Shown in pieces: positions 38,101 to 51,853 of a stretch of DNA of 64,000 nt; within the stretch, counting starts at the first letter, position 1, and each line of letters begins with the position of its first letter. Both the position numbers and the translations under genes were made by a program. The stretch covers positions 1-64,000 of the forward strand of contig JABVXU010000240.1 in the NCBI GenBank assembly GCA_013365365.1, read 5' to 3'. This DNA is from Cruorifilaria tuberocauda (lineage: Eukaryota; Nematoda; Chromadorea; Rhabditida; Onchocercidae). Below the pieces are notes generated by a model. It worked only from the letters and a program-made list of their open reading frames with translations, was not told where the DNA came from and made no database searches.

Positions 38101-41100
38101 TATTTCTTAAAATTAAAGATCGCTAACAACACTTCGGAAAATTTACGTTGCATCATCAGTATCGGCTCATGGATCACCGATGTTTGAGAAAATTCGCTGT
38201 ATGTGTCCTTCGTCGTACGGAGTTTGGATTGCGACGGCGCATTCGCAAGTGTTACAACTTTGGAAGGATGACGAATGCATTCTAATTTTAGATTTAGGAA
38301 AAGAGCAGTACAATAAGTTCGTCTAAGAAATTTATTAAATTAATTTTGAAATAAAAATTCAACATTCCTTCGTTGTCCTTTCAATTGAAATTGAAATCTT
38401 TTGCATATTGTAAAATCTTAAAATTTCTTTTCAATATTCTTTCAAATGTATGAGTTGGTGTGATTCATGGATAAGTTATTTATTATTTCACAGCAAAAGA
38501 AATTAATTAAAATAATTTGAAATAATTAAAATTTCATTAATTTTATTACTTTCTATTAAATGAATCGTATTTTCCATCAAGAAAAATTAATATCATGAAA
38601 ATTTAACATCACGAATTTAATACCAAAAAAGAAAAATGAAAAAAAAAATAATATCAAGAATAATTAATATCAAAGATGTGAATAGATCGAAATTATTTAA
38701 TTAAAATTTAATCATCCTGTGAATTTTTAATGCAAATGGAAAAATTTCAATCTTATACTTGCTTGCTAGATGCTAGATGAATTTTGAAATTTCAAAATGA
38801 AAGATAAAAAAGAATGAAAAGTAAAAGTTTAGAATTTTTATAGTGCACCTCAACGACCCACTGAAATAACATCGGTGATGTGTGTTCGAAAACAGGTATG
38901 GATTGGTACCGTTGATGGATACCTGTTGATATACCAAATCATTCAACAACAACAACAATTGTATGAGCAAACAACAGCCAATACAATAAGCTTTTCTAAT
39001 GGATTATCGAAGTTTGTTAGCTATTACTTTAACTCTAAACATTCTGTCATAAACTTTGCTAATATATACAGGTATATCTTATTCATTTTCATCAGGATTA
39101 CTTTTAGAATGATTCATGTGTATAAGCTCTTTTTCAAATTAGGAACTCTTGTTACTCTTATGTTGAAGCCACCTTTATCATTTTTATCACTGCACAAATT
39201 AAAAGTTAAATTCGGTTGTCATGAAATTAAATTACTTCATGGACAATTTTATTTGCGGAACTATTTGACAGAAAAGTTCCTCGTTTTATTTGAGTTGGAA
39301 AACAATCGAAGGTAAATTTTTATTGATGAGATGGAGTTAGAGCAACGAAGCATGCATGAATGTCGAATACTTTTCTTTTTACAAGTTAAGGTAAATATGA
39401 TAATTTAGTAATTTGATAAGTTATCAAAAAATTAGTAAATAATGACAGTCATAAGATTGAAATTTATATCATGAGAAACGTAATTGAATTAAAAACAAAG
39501 TTACTGTACGATGGAAGTGAGATACGGTAATTATAAACAATAAAAAGAATTTTAGCACAATTATCTGATTTGATTTAAAATAATTTCAAGTTTTAAAATT
39601 TTAAATTTTCGGTTTTTCCGGAAATCGTCATTATTCATTCCGTAATCGCAATGAATACATAAACCTATCACTATTTGAAATATATTCAAAAAATTTATTG
39701 CGGAATAAATTGGAAAAAAAATTGCATCTAATTAATGGAATCATGGAAATTTTCATTTTTCCAAGTTTTACTAAACTTTCAAATGAGTAATTTGTATGAA
39801 ATGAAAAAGTAAACAATAAAAAATTTCAAGGTTTAATACCAATTGTATATCACAAATCGAGAAAGCAACTCGTCCTGTAATGTTTCTTCCAACCGAAAGT
39901 GAAGTACGGTACGATGAATCAGTAAGCGGAAATGCTCATCGTTTCTCAACCAGTATTCCACATAAAACATCTGTTAGAATTGATCAAAATTCCCGAAGAT
40001 ATAGCGGTAAGTATTAGCATCAATCAATCAATAATCAATCAATAGCATCATTTGATATAAGTAATATCGAAGAAAGTATTATTTGATATAAATAGTATCG
40101 AAGAAAGAAATTGAACTTTAATTTTCTTAGCTAAATCAATCAATCAATTAATAGTATCATTTGATATAAATAATATCGAAGAAAGAAATTGAACTTTTTG
40201 TTAACTAAATCAATCAATCAATCAATATAGTATCATTTAATATAAATAATATCGAAGAAAGAAATTAAACCTTAATTTTGTTAATCAAACTTGCTACTTA
40301 ATGTTAAAAACTTTTTTTAATAAAGTAAGTTCAGTGCATAATTTACAAAAGTTAAAAAAATGCAGTTTTTCGGAAAAACTTTGAAGAGTCAACGCTGTCG
40401 ATATCGATGCCGTCAGATATGAGAGAACTGAAATCATATGCAATTGATCAGAAGTAATCTTAATTATTATTTCTATTAAAGTTAATTTGTATTAAAATAC
40501 TTTATAGCGTTGAATTTGACCAATAAATGTAAAAGTTAAATGATTGAATTTTTGTAGCAATTCTAAAATATTTGAATTAATTAAACATTGAAATGATTAA
40601 ACTACTTGATAATAAACAAGAAATAATAAACAAGTAAATAATAAACGGGAAATAATAAACAACAATAATAAACAAGTAAACATATAAGTAAACAATAAGT
40701 AAACAAGAAGTAAAAGTTGCATAATTTGGGCTTTCTTCAACTTTAGACCGATAACAACGATAGATTCATCCTTGAATTCTTCGTCAGATTCAATTTACAA
40801 CGAGCCTCTTTCAAAAGGTACTTTATTATTAAATTTAAATCTTCCGGTTTTCCGTTTCCTTTTCCGTTTTTTCGATTTCTCAGAGTAAATTTGCAAATTT
40901 GCATAAAATTCTATTCATCCATTCATTACTATTTTATCCTCCCAATGCTAATTCTACTCTAACTTACTTCCATTTTTCGCTAACATCTCATTAATACTTT
41001 CGAGAAACTTCGACAATAACTTTTAATTAAAGTTGTAATTTTCAAGCCAGTTTTCTTTTCAGTATCTTTCATACAACAATCCTAAATTTCTTTATAAATA

Positions 41101-42359
41101 ATTTAGTACTATTTCTATTACTTCTATTATTGATCGCTTTCTTCCATTTTGTATACTTTTAGGTTTCAGTGAAAATATCAAAATGTAAATAAATTTTAGT
41201 TCCGATACGAAAACGATCAGCATTCCTTCAATCATCCATTGATCAGAAGGTAACTGCGAAACATCGATGGACAATGAACAGCAGTAAAAGTAAAGATTTA
41301 AATGTCGGATTAGCGTCACCATCGATTTCACATCATTCCGTTGAATTTGACAAGTTATCTGAACTTTATTCAGAGGAAGGTAAGTGTAACTTTACTTATT
41401 ATTCTTTCTCTTCAAATTAATTTCATAATTTTTGTAGATATGAAAGTATATAATTTCATTTCAAATATAATATAATTATATCAGGTGTAATCTATTGTCT
41501 TTACGTAATTTAATTTGTAATTATTATTATCATTTGCAAATATCATTGACATTATCATTATCAATTATCATTATTCAATTATCAATTATCAATTATCAAT
41601 TATCATTATCATTATCAGTTATCAATTATCAATTATCATTATCATTATCAATTATCACTATCATTTGCAATTATCCTTTTGACATATTTATAAAACTGAC
41701 AGTAACCAAAATTTCGATTTCGTCATTTTACAAATTTCATAAATTTAATTACAAAAATTCAGCAAATATTTCCCAATGACTAAGTTCGTAGTTCATAGTT
41801 CATAGTTCATAGCTATTTACCTCTAGTCTATTAAAGGATATCATTGAATAATTTAGTTCTGGGAGAAATAAAAAAACATATTGACCACATAAACTGTTTC
41901 ATTTTTATAATTAAATCAGTTCGTTTTATTTTAAGGTGAAAAATCCATAGATAGCATTAAAATTATGAATAATTCGAATTTAAATGACAAGTTATCTGAA
42001 CTTTAATCGAAGGAAGGTAATCAAAATTTAATTAGAATTACTTTGTTCAAAATAGTTAACACTTAGGTGTCGTTAAGGTTAATAGAAAATAATTATTAAT
42101 CAAACAAAGATAATAATTAAGAGTAATGATTTATTCTGTTTTATAAACAGGTTTCTAGTGTTAGTATTAGTTTTAAATGTTTATTTTAGGTCATAAAAAG
42201 AGAAAAACAAAGAAGCGAACAAATCTACATAAAATATCAGCTCCAGCAGATATGAGAGGAAACTTTTCCAATGAAATATTTAAGCTTAGAAGAAAAGATT
42301 TGGAATTCGATGAATTCATTCAACGAAAACAGTCTAATTCATCTGAAAGTCTCTTTTAA
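35130..42359 (+). CDS. Beta-propeller-like (WD40-type) protein with Ser-rich tail
   Basis: Exons: 35130-35132 (uncertain), 35320-35472, 35821-35924, 36210-36315, 37562-37698, 38119-38316, 38844-39311, 39831-40006, 40366-40453, 40747-40817, 41200-41379, 42190-42359. Phases are continuous, giving about 617 aa if it stops at TAA 42357. The first half has repeated short hydrophobic strands ending in W/Y, such as DTLWLATACKVTII, YGVWIATAHSQVLQLW and KQVWIGTVDGYLLIYQI. This is the style of the C-terminal propellers of LRRK kinases and ARHGEF10/17-type RhoGEFs. The second half is low-complexity, Ser/Lys-rich and probably disordered. No catalytic domain is visible. With no certain start of its own, it may be an operon partner of the Rab-GAP or its fused C-terminus. 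The stretch at about 39013-39140 inside the long exon is Phe/Ile/Tyr-rich and may be an unrecognised intron. Confidence 0.6.
35955..36110. repeat. About 57-bp tandem repeat, three copies
   Basis: TTTGTAATTTGACAGTACTT and AATAATTTAATTTACTTATT recur in order. They lie in an intron of the propeller-like gene; each copy carries a TTTGACAG word resembling an acceptor. Confidence 0.8.
40011..40260. repeat. About 60-bp degenerate tandem repeat
   Basis: CAATCAATCAAT, then (A)TAGTATCATTTGATATAA, then ATATCGAAGAAAG recur about four times in an intron. Confidence 0.75.
41545..41665. repeat. ATTATCA simple repeat
   Basis: Run of ATTATCATT and AATTATC words, about 120 bases, in an intron of the propeller-like gene. 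Confidence 0.8.
41976..42015 (+). pseudogene. Decayed duplicate of an exon 3' end
   Basis: GACAAGTTATCTGAACTTTA, then AATCGAAGGAAG and a GTAATC donor, copies the end of exon 41200-41379 (same word, then TTCAGAGGAAG and GTAAGT). In the coding frame the copy contains TAA directly after the shared word, so inclusion would end the protein. It is a relic of an exon duplication. Confidence 0.6.
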
Positions 42360-43247
42360 ATTATTAATTCCTATTACATTGCTAATTTCATTTAATGTAA
42401 TTTATTAGTTTATGCAATAGAATAATTAAATCTTTGATTGCTAATCGAATTAGGATGTATAATTTTAACCTTTAACCTTATTCTCATAATCTAATCCTAT
42501 ATCATCTATTCGCCAGTGCTTTATAAATTATATTTATCTTTTCATATTTAATTAAAATTTTGGCAGAAGTAAGATTATTGAAAAAATATTACATCGAATT
42601 ATTTTACAGATTGTAATAAGCACGGGAAAGTGCATGAAAAGGCTGAAAATTGGAGGTATATAAGTAAACTATTATTTACTTATAGTTACTTTTAGATTTT
42701 CGAAACTTATTCAATAATTATATTAATAATGATTATTTACTTTTAAGGTCAAAGATTGCTTTGGTACTTGAAATGAAGCTAAAAATATCAGATAAACAAG
42801 TCAGCTGCAGTTCCTATACTAAGTAACAACTATTTTCTTTATTATTTTCAAATCTGTTTTTAAAGTAATACTCTATCGGCTTCACTTATTGTATCTTACT
42901 TCACTACTACTTCTAATTATTATAATTAGAGAATTGTGAAGTTCATCCAGTTTAGATTGTTTAGAAAGTTGGAAACATTAGATTATTTTGTAAGCAAATA
43001 AAATTAAAGGTCAAAGGTAACTGAAGAAAAGTAAAAAGAGCAGTATTATAATCAAACTTTTATGTGATCAAGTGATTTCGATGAAATGAAACTTATGTGA
43101 TCATGATTTATAAAGTTTAAAATGATTTGTAAATCTTTTAATTACAACCTAATAATTAGCCAATATCATTGTTAGTTGTAAATCAATGAGAAAAGTAATT
43201 GGGATAGGTTTACTTCGTTTCATTCAAATTTTTGATAATTTTATCAG
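42360..43247. other. Gap between possible terminal exons
   Basis: A splice-bounded segment at about 42610-42656 (TTACAG acceptor, GTATAT donor) is open in one frame (IVISTGKCMKRLKIG), but I cannot join it in phase to both neighbours. Otherwise AT-rich. Confidence 0.3.
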
Positions 43248-44237
43248 GATTGGTGAGGAAACCGTGGTGGTGACATGTGCGGGTGAATACGGTGATACGG
43301 AATCAATCCTGAAATGGACTATCGATCGTAAGGTTCGAATATTTTCGAGTATTTTGAAAATCGTCAAATCAATAAAATTTAATTATTGTTAAATGAATGG
43401 TAATTATTGTATTTTAAAATTAATGAATATTTAAATGCGTATTTTGTTGATCTTAAGATTTTAAATTGATTTTAATTTTTATTGATTTTATTGATTTTAA
43501 ATTAGCAAAAATACATAATTATGATAAGCCAAATAGCTAATTAACAATATATGCAAATGCGAAGATTTGATAGTTTTCAATTTTTCCAAATATATTTTAA
43601 TAAATTAAAAAGTTAAATTGATTTCTGATCGGTTAACAATGTACGTTTTGACTTACTCTATTTGTTACTGCCAGAAGTTAAGCAAATATATGCTTAAGCT
43701 CAGTTAATACTATGATAATTAACACCTTGGAAAACTGAAATAGTATAAGTGTCTGTAAATTAATAGTACACAAATAGTTCATTTAACTCTTACTCATTTA
43801 ACTTTACTCGAGCCCTAGATTGCGAGCCATATATGAGCCAATACTGTTTTTTGTGAATTATTTTCGAATAACGCCTTATTCTTAAATAACGATTGCTTTA
43901 ATTGTTAATATTAATATTAAGCATTTTTTCAGTCATTTTAGCGATATTCTAAAAAGTAAATTTACTTTTACTTTATTTTTCACTCTCACTTTTACTTCAT
44001 TTGCAATCTAGTTTCTACTTTTACTGATATGAAAAAGTGCTAATACATACTTTTCTACGTTGTAATTTTAATTCTTATTATTTAATTTAATACTTTTAAT
44101 CGATATGAAACAAATTGTAAACTAACTTGTAGATGGAGGATGGACGAGAATTATGGGTGAACGATCCGATCGTTGATGAATCTAATTGGGATGCTAAAAG
44201 GTTTCGAATGATTTCTGATGTATCGTTCAGGCGCTAA
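43248..44237 (+). CDS. Two conserved-looking terminal exons (same gene or the next one)
   Basis: The exons 43248-43332 and 44133-44237 are bounded by TTATCAG and CTTGTAG acceptors and a GTTCGA donor. They encode IGEETVVVTCAGEYGDTESI, LKWTIDRK, then MEDGRELWVNDPIVDESNWD and a short tail ending at TAA 44235. The strand-like VVVTCAGxYGD followed by xLKW resembles a final propeller strand, which would fit the end of the protein encoded upstream. Phase 2 is required at 43248, and the preceding exon ends in a stop (42357). Alternative splicing, a missed exon or a separate gene is therefore needed. I do not recognise the family. Confidence 0.5.
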
Positions 44238-47200
44238 TTGTTCACTTATGCGCTTTTGTTTTGTGTTGCAAAAGAGAAAGTAAAGTATAAATGTTATTCA
44301 AATTAGATTTCAGTTCACTCTTCAATTCTAATTTAAATTTTAGCAGAATGCAATGCTATTAACGATTACCTCTTTATTCAAAAGAATACTCAACTTTCTT
44401 TTTCTTTTTGATGGAAATCTGAAATTTGTTTAAACAGTAATTTCAGGTGAAGTCTATTTGGCCAAAAATAGTCATTCCTAATTTAATTGTATCAGGCATT
44501 CCACTGATAAGCTTAGGACTAAAACAATTCGTTGTATTAAAGTTAATTATAATAAAGTGAAAAAAACTTATAATGCAATTGTATTGTTCCCATTTCAGCA
44601 ATTTATTCAGGTTACCTTCAATTTAAATTGTGGAAATTTGGTTTTTTATTTTTACCTGTTTCAACTGATTACAATTAATGCCTCTGCTAATCAGTTGAGA
44701 TTTTGATAAAGTCAGTTGAATATCCCATAAAAACTCAAAGTTCAAAGTTCATCTTTAAACTGATAAAAACACGGGTCAATGATGAAAGCACTCGGGTTTT
44801 ATTTCTTATCAAAACATGAAATACAAAATGCAAATGAGAAAGACAAAATTTAATGAAAGACTTCATTTGAAGATATTTTATGGATAATTCTTTTTAATTC
44901 TTGCTGATATTTCATTAGGTCTTAAAAAGATCATTAAAAAGACTAATTAACCTGAAAGTTGTAATTTTCCTAATAAGATATAAAAATAAAGTAATAATAG
45001 ACTTTCCTAATAACCTAATATCATAAATTAACTTAAACAACAGTACTTCTTTTTCCGTCAAGAACGAATAATTTGATCATTTACTTTCCTTCTTTTTAAA
45101 ATAGCTCAGATTTTGAGTGGAAATTTATAAGAGAAAAAAAGAATTATCCATAAGTAATCCCCAAGGCTCATTTTACCTTTTCTGCTAATTAAATTTTTCA
45201 TTAATCAAAAATTCCTCTTCCTCAGAATAAAATTTGCGTAATTTACTATCAATTCACAATTGCGTAGCTAAATTTAAATCATGAAAAGCAATCAATCATT
45301 GGATTAAATGAAAATTAGGTAAATGAGCTTGAGCAAAAAATCCCAGACTGATGACGAAAGCACTAATCATTGAAAGCATTGAAAGCATTGAAATGCATCA
45401 TTCGTATTATTATTTTTTTTTCATTCACTAAAAATTCCATTAAATTTCATTTCTTTTTTAAGAAGCAATGTTTAAGTCTTAGACTGAAAATCTCATAGAA
45501 TTCAAAAATTGGATGATTTCATTTCAAAAAAAAAATAAAAGTAAAAGAAATGAAAGCACTCTGTAGATAATTGCTAAGTAAATGCTAAGAGTTAAATTTC
45601 AAATTTCAGTCATTTCAAAATCCATTCATTCATAAATTTCAAGCGATGAATCATCTAAATTTGAAAGACTTATTGAAATTGTATTATTATCTTTTTCTAA
45701 CAAAACATTGAAAAATTTGAATCATCCATTCGCAGTTTCTTTTTCGCGTTATTTTTGCAGTTGTCTGCGACGCAATTCGCAAGGAATGAAGCAATCTACA
45801 AAAAGTAAAATATATTTTGTCCATAAAAATTTCAATTAACCTTTCGAATTAAAGATAATACAGTTAATTAATCAATATTAAGTAATCAATTTTAATCTTC
45901 GAACTTGAAAATAATGCGAAAAAAGAAGTACTTTTAAGAAAAGAAAAAACAAAAGTAAAGAAATATTTGTAGTGTGTGTGTGCTAAATTAAAGTAATTTC
46001 ACCACTACTTACTTAAACTTTCTGAATATTAGTAGTTTTAAAGTGTGAATAAACCAGCAATTAAAAATACTTTAAAAATATTTATTTTTGATTTATCTGA
46101 CCTTTTATCTCTTTCAATTTAATTTATTATTTAAATGCTTTGGATTAACTTTTCACAAGACTTACCCGATCTCTTATATTCTAATTAGTCCATGGAATTA
46201 GTAAGATTTCAAATAATCCGAACTGTTCCGATATCGGATTTCATTCTTCGTTCTTATTTGGAACCGATTCCGCTCCATACCTTCACAAAATCATTTTCAT
46301 TCACGTAATTACTCACGTCTTAAACGTAAGAAAAAATTTAGTTTTCTAGCATATTAGGCTAACTGAAAATAATTTCAATATGAATTTAGATATGAATATC
46401 AATAATTTCAATATATTTCATGTGATAAAATTTAAATCAAAATTTCGACTTCTTTTAAATATGCAAATTTTTATAATTAAAAAATTATTTTTCAATATAT
46501 AATGAGCATTTTTCAAAAAAATCAATAAATTAAAGGTAAGAAAGAAATTATAAATATAAATTATTCATTATATCTTTTTAAATAATCACAAAAATTATTT
46601 CCAATTAATTAATACAAAAATTGCAAACGAATGAGTAAGTAAGAAATATTACTCATTCCAGATTTGATAAACAGAAAAAGATCAATCGATCGATTAATCT
46701 GTGATCCATTGATTGATTGATTCATTTGTTGGATGATTTGATGAAACGGTTTTTAGAACTGTTGAGCAGACAACTAAATTTTATCCATTTCAAACCGTTT
46801 TTATATGCCTTCAAGTCAATTGCGCCCATTCCGAATTGGTCGATGATCCGCAAAGTACACGTTAGAACGGCGATGACGTCTTTCGATCGAGCAATCCGGA
46901 TGTAATTTCATTTCGTTCTCTTCTCGTAATTTTCAATTATGTACTTTTTCTCCTTACTTTTTTTCTTTTCCATTAAAATTTAATTTCTCGTCGAATTCTG
47001 CTTCGCATAATTTATGTTATTGTAATAGCAATTATCATCATTACTACGTCATTGTTATAATCACTGATAAATTGTAAGCTTAAATTGTAAGCTTATTATT
47101 TTACTCAATAATTATTGTTAATGTTTATGTAATTTTATTTATTTTTACAATAATCAAATAACAGTAATAGTTGTTTGTTGCTGTTGTTATTGACATAGCA

Positions 47201-50200
47201 ACTGTTGCTTATTGTTTCATCAAGTAATTTATCGATAAACAAAACTGTTACCGTCGGTTGAACTCTGATCATTTACAATGATTCATTTCTTTATTTTCCA
47301 TCACATTTATTTTTTTTTGCTGACTAAATATAACATTGAACTTTTTACTCAAACTTTATTTCCAGTAATATACCCAGTGAAAGTACACTCTTTTAAACTA
47401 TTTAATTTCAAAGAGTATAGAAACATTTATTCAAACTTTACTTCCGTGTCTTGCGTGTAACATACTCAGTGAAAGTACACTCTTTTAAACTACTTAATTT
47501 CAAGCATTATTCGATGAATTTATAATTCATTTTTTTAACCTAACTACTTTCGAAAGGTAAACACTGATGTGATCATTACTGATATTTACAAGTTAATATT
47601 TAAATAATTGAGAATTAAAAAGTAATCATATCTGATTAAAATTATCATTTCAATCCATTGACTTCAGTTTTATTAAATTGCATCAATCTTTTTGTTAATT
47701 ATAATCAGTAATTCATTTCCAGTAATTGATTTCCATTTTGCGAAGGAATTTTATAAATTGAAAAAGATGAATCTTCTCATTTTTTTTTAAATTTTTAATT
47801 CTTTCATCTTTAATTCTTAATTTCAATCTTTAATTCTTTCAATCCTTTAAAACTTTTATGCAAGTTTACCATTAATCAAATATATTTCTATCAATTTTCC
47901 ACCAACGATTAAAAGATGAAAGATTTTAACTGATAAGGAAGAGAAGATTTAATTGAAATTGATCGAAATATCGAAATTTTCCATCAATTTTCGAATCATC
48001 GATTGAAGATGAAAGATTCGAGAGAGAGAGAGAGAAGGGCAGAGAAGAAAAGAGAAGAGGAATTATCTCATCTCAATTCTTAATTTCGTTTAAATTAAAA
48101 TTTTGTTCCCTATCTCCTTTTTCTTTCTCTCTCGCTTTTTTCTCTCTTTTCTTCACTTTTTTAAAAGTGCAACTAAAAATAAAATTCATCTAGAAGTATT
48201 TGCTATACTTCTTTAGTCGTTCATTTATTACTTTTAATTCGTCAATTTTTTCCTTTCATAAAGTTAATTGATTGCGCTTATACAAACAACATTTACTTAT
48301 TTTTATGATAGAAAGTAAAAAAGTAGGGAATTTACTGTTAAACTAGCGACAAAGTTATTATAAATACTGAAATGATTGCAATTCAAAAGTTGAACTGAAA
48401 AGGAGAAAATCAAGTTGTTACAAAATAAAAGTCAAACCTGTCAAATTATTAATACTGTAAAATATCAAAGTTCCAATTGTAAATAATTGTATGTTATCAT
48501 TATGGCATTCATCAATCAATTTCTTTTTTGATAAGGAAAAAGTGATAAATTGATAATTTTTTTCATTCACAAGCGGTTTAGCTATTTGATAATGTCATAT
48601 TTATAAATATTCAAAGCAATAATTATTGATTAAAATGGCATGAAAATTAATTATTGATTAAAATAACATGAAAATTACACATTACTTTATATTCATATCT
48701 GTTAATTTTAAACTTACTTAATTAAAAAAATTTCATCTGTTAATTTTAAAAATTTTATCTGTTAATTTTAAACTTACTTAATCAAAAAAAACTTTATCTC
48801 TTAATTTTAAACTTACCTATGATCTATTGATTTCTAATAATTTATTAACAATATCATTACCTGAAAAGCTAATCAAATCACTCGATTCATTATCATTACT
48901 AATTTTAATTAAAGGATTAAACCAGTGGAATTAAGAAACATAATATCAATTCCTTGTAATACACTTATCAGATCTAATAACTTTAAGTAATTCCAGTTGA
49001 TTTTAATAAAATAGTTTAATATCATCTTTTATTATCCTTTGATTCACTGATAATTTTCATTGATTAATGAATTATGAAGTGATATTACTTTTTATAATGA
49101 TTATTTCACTCATACAAAAAAACTTTATACGTTATCTTTCGTAATTATTATGAAGTTTGTTATTATTTTAGATATTTAAGGAGTAGAAAAAACTTTTAAT
49201 AAATAATTAACAACAATACTGATAAATTTATTATCAAAATTATCACTATATTTACGATGGAAATAAATTGCGTCATCTTTTGTAATTATCATGAATTTTG
49301 GTGTAATTTAAAAGGAAACATGCAGATATTTCAATAAAAAAAAGTTTAAATTACGGAAGAAAAAGAAAGAAACATTGACTAAAACGGAAAAAATAAAGTT
49401 TTCCGTTTATTTTTTTTCTTGAAAGGAAAAAGAGTGTGAATATTACGGAACGGAAAATTTGAAGAACTCTATAATAGAACAAAATATTTGGAAATCAAAA
49501 ATGTATTTAAAAATAAATCTGATAAGCTTTAGACTGTCCTGATATGTTCTATCAATGAATCGTTGCTCTGATAAGCTTTAGTCTCCAAGTTTTAACTGCA
49601 AGTGATAATGATAAGGTTTAACTGCAAGTAACAGTGATAATGGCTATCGTTTAACTGCAAGTGATAACGATAATGATTATTTCAAATGGAAGTTTTGTTT
49701 TATTTTTCGAATTCATGCTGAGCAATTAGGGAAAAATCGGAGTAATCAATTTAGAATTAAGGCGAAAAATTAACGAATGTATTTTTAAATTGTAGAATTA
49801 GAAAGGAAGAAATCATGTGAATGAAATGCTAAAATGATAAATTGAAATTTCAATTGTAGAGAAATTCAATTATAAAAAAAAATTTATTGATATTGATTTT
49901 TTTAATTCCATTTGTGATACGAAAAAGTGCATTTGTTTGAATTTTTTTTGAAGCAAACATTGATGATGTAGAAATAAAAAAAAAAAAATGAAAATTCATT
50001 GAACTTTGATTACTTGTCAGATATTCATGAAATGACCGATTGAAACAATTTAATTAAATACAATTTTCGATCGATCATGAACTGATGAGCTAATTTAATT
50101 TTTAATTACACATCTTCAATTTTAATTAACTATTTAATTAAGGATGCATTAATAAAAACAAATATTATTGTGAATTTAAAAACTTACCGATAAATTTTAT

Positions 50201-51792
50201 TAAGGAAATGTTAAAGAAGAATTTATTTCAAATGTGGATCAACTTTTGAAAATAAACAGGTTTTGCTGATTTCAAAGTTTGATATGCTTGAGTTGATTTT
50301 CCACCTGCTCCTATCGATTTCAATGTAATTACTGTAATTGATCCAGAGAATAAAAAGAAGAAAGTTGCAATTAAACCTTAGAAGAAGAAAGATTTGTTAC
50401 TTTTCTGTTTAAAGTAATGACAGGTAAGTTTAGTGGAAAAAATTACAAAGCAAATAGTTCCACCTCTAATATTCTAATTAATTTAAAGATTAGTTCCATT
50501 CCAGCTAATAAGGATAAGAAACCAAAAAGGATGAAATTAATTCTAGAATTAATTTATCATTTCTCATTAATTCTCCTTCTATATTTATCAGCAAATAAGA
50601 GAGGAGAAAGGCATATTTTTCAGTTCTTCCTCTTTTTCTTTTTGCATCGTTTGAAAATTTCAAATAATTTACTTTTTTAAATATTATTTAAAAAATTTTT
50701 TAACTTTAGCTACAACAATTCAAGTCTAATATTTAAGTTAATTTATTGATTTAACAAAAATTTTTTACAATTTATCGATCATTTCAGCATCATTTAATAA
50801 ATGGATTTTATCATGAAAATCTAAAGCTAATAGATAACTTTGCTTTTTAGAATTTTTATGAAAACTTCAATTTTGAACATATTTAATGTTGAAAATGATT
50901 GGATAGATAGAATTGAAAAAAGAGGGAATTAAATTAAACCTAAGCACAAAGCCTAATTACTTTAAATACTTTTTCGGCTTAAAGTGAATAAATGGCTACA
51001 AGAGGAAAAGCAAAACAAATGAGATATTAATTAAAATAATGATAAATATATATATTGATTAAATATATTAATTAAAACGATGATAAATAAATATTACGAT
51101 ATTCTTCAGCAGAGAGATTTATCTTTTAAAAGTTTCTTTGCACTCTAATAAATCAAAATTACGCTTACCTTCTCAGTTTGAAACAATTAAATAACTGAAA
51201 TTAACCTAAAATAATGCTAGAAGCACAAGAATCTAACACTGAAAAAATCTTCATTTTAATTAATTTTTGAAAAGAAAGTAAAGGAAAATGCCTTTTGCAT
51301 GTTTCTTCTCTGTTGACAAGTAACAATGATAGATTAAAATGTTTACATTAAAATTTCAATTTAATATTCATTCTGATAGATGGGTTTTTTTAACTATCCG
51401 CAAGTTATATGCTCAAGTTTCTATTGAAGACAGAAGAATTAATAATAACGATTGATTCATATTGTAATAATTGTAATTTTAGCGAAAGGAAAGAAATTTG
51501 AAATTGAAAATTTTATTTCAATCCTGAATTACTGAGTGAAATTTCAACAATTCAGTAGCTGATGTAGTAGGATTAAATCACATTTACCTAACAAGAACAT
51601 CAAATTGCTGAATTTACCTGTTCAGTTAACGATTGCTGGCACGTTTCAAAGTTAAATTTTAGACAAAATGAAATTCTGAAATAGTTCAATTCAATGAATT
51701 CAACGATGAAACAACTTTAAATTTCTGCAAATATATGATTTAATTTGAGAAATTTTAACAAATTTTCATTCTAAATGAAAGTACCAGAAATG
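44238..51792. other. Long AT-rich interval, no supported gene
   Basis: About 7.5 kb of AT-rich DNA with simple repeats: 47375-47503 (a 38-base word twice, about 91 apart), 48690-48815 (TCTGTTAATTTTAAACTTAC three or four times), 49565-49680 (GTTTAACTGCAAGTGATAA) and a GAGA run at 48020. A short frame near 50305-50382 (DFNVITVIDPENKKKKVAIK) ends in TAG and has no clear exon borders. Only the segment at 46717-46905 stands out in composition. Confidence 0.4.
46717..46905. other. Island of higher G+C, open on both strands
   Basis: About 190 bases with distinctly more G+C than the surrounding 7 kb. It is open on the plus strand (62 codons from TTG) and on the minus strand, where one frame reads SKDVIAVLTCTLRIIDQFG and onward. 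Neither strand has both splice borders and neither product is recognised. It may be an exon fragment of unknown origin. Confidence 0.3.
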
Positions 51793-51853
51793 TCAGCAAT
51801 CGACCTCTGACCCTCCGACAACAATAATCGTAGCATTTATTTCACATGCCAAC
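51793..51853 (-). pseudogene. Kelch-blade fragment, paralogue of 5554-5605
   Basis: On the minus strand a TTTCCAG acceptor is followed by a frame reading LACEINATIIVVGGSEVDC and then TGA. This is the front half of a Kelch blade (AC-x2-N-x-TIIVVGG), better preserved than the left-hand copy. No donor or next blade is visible, so it is most likely a stranded exon fragment within the duplicated block rather than a working gene. Confidence 0.55.

Noticed and set aside
50417..50680. 87-codon plus-strand frame with a hydrophobic end
   Set aside because: ATGACAG is followed at once by GTAAGT, a donor-like sequence; composition and content are typical of chance frames in AT-rich DNA.
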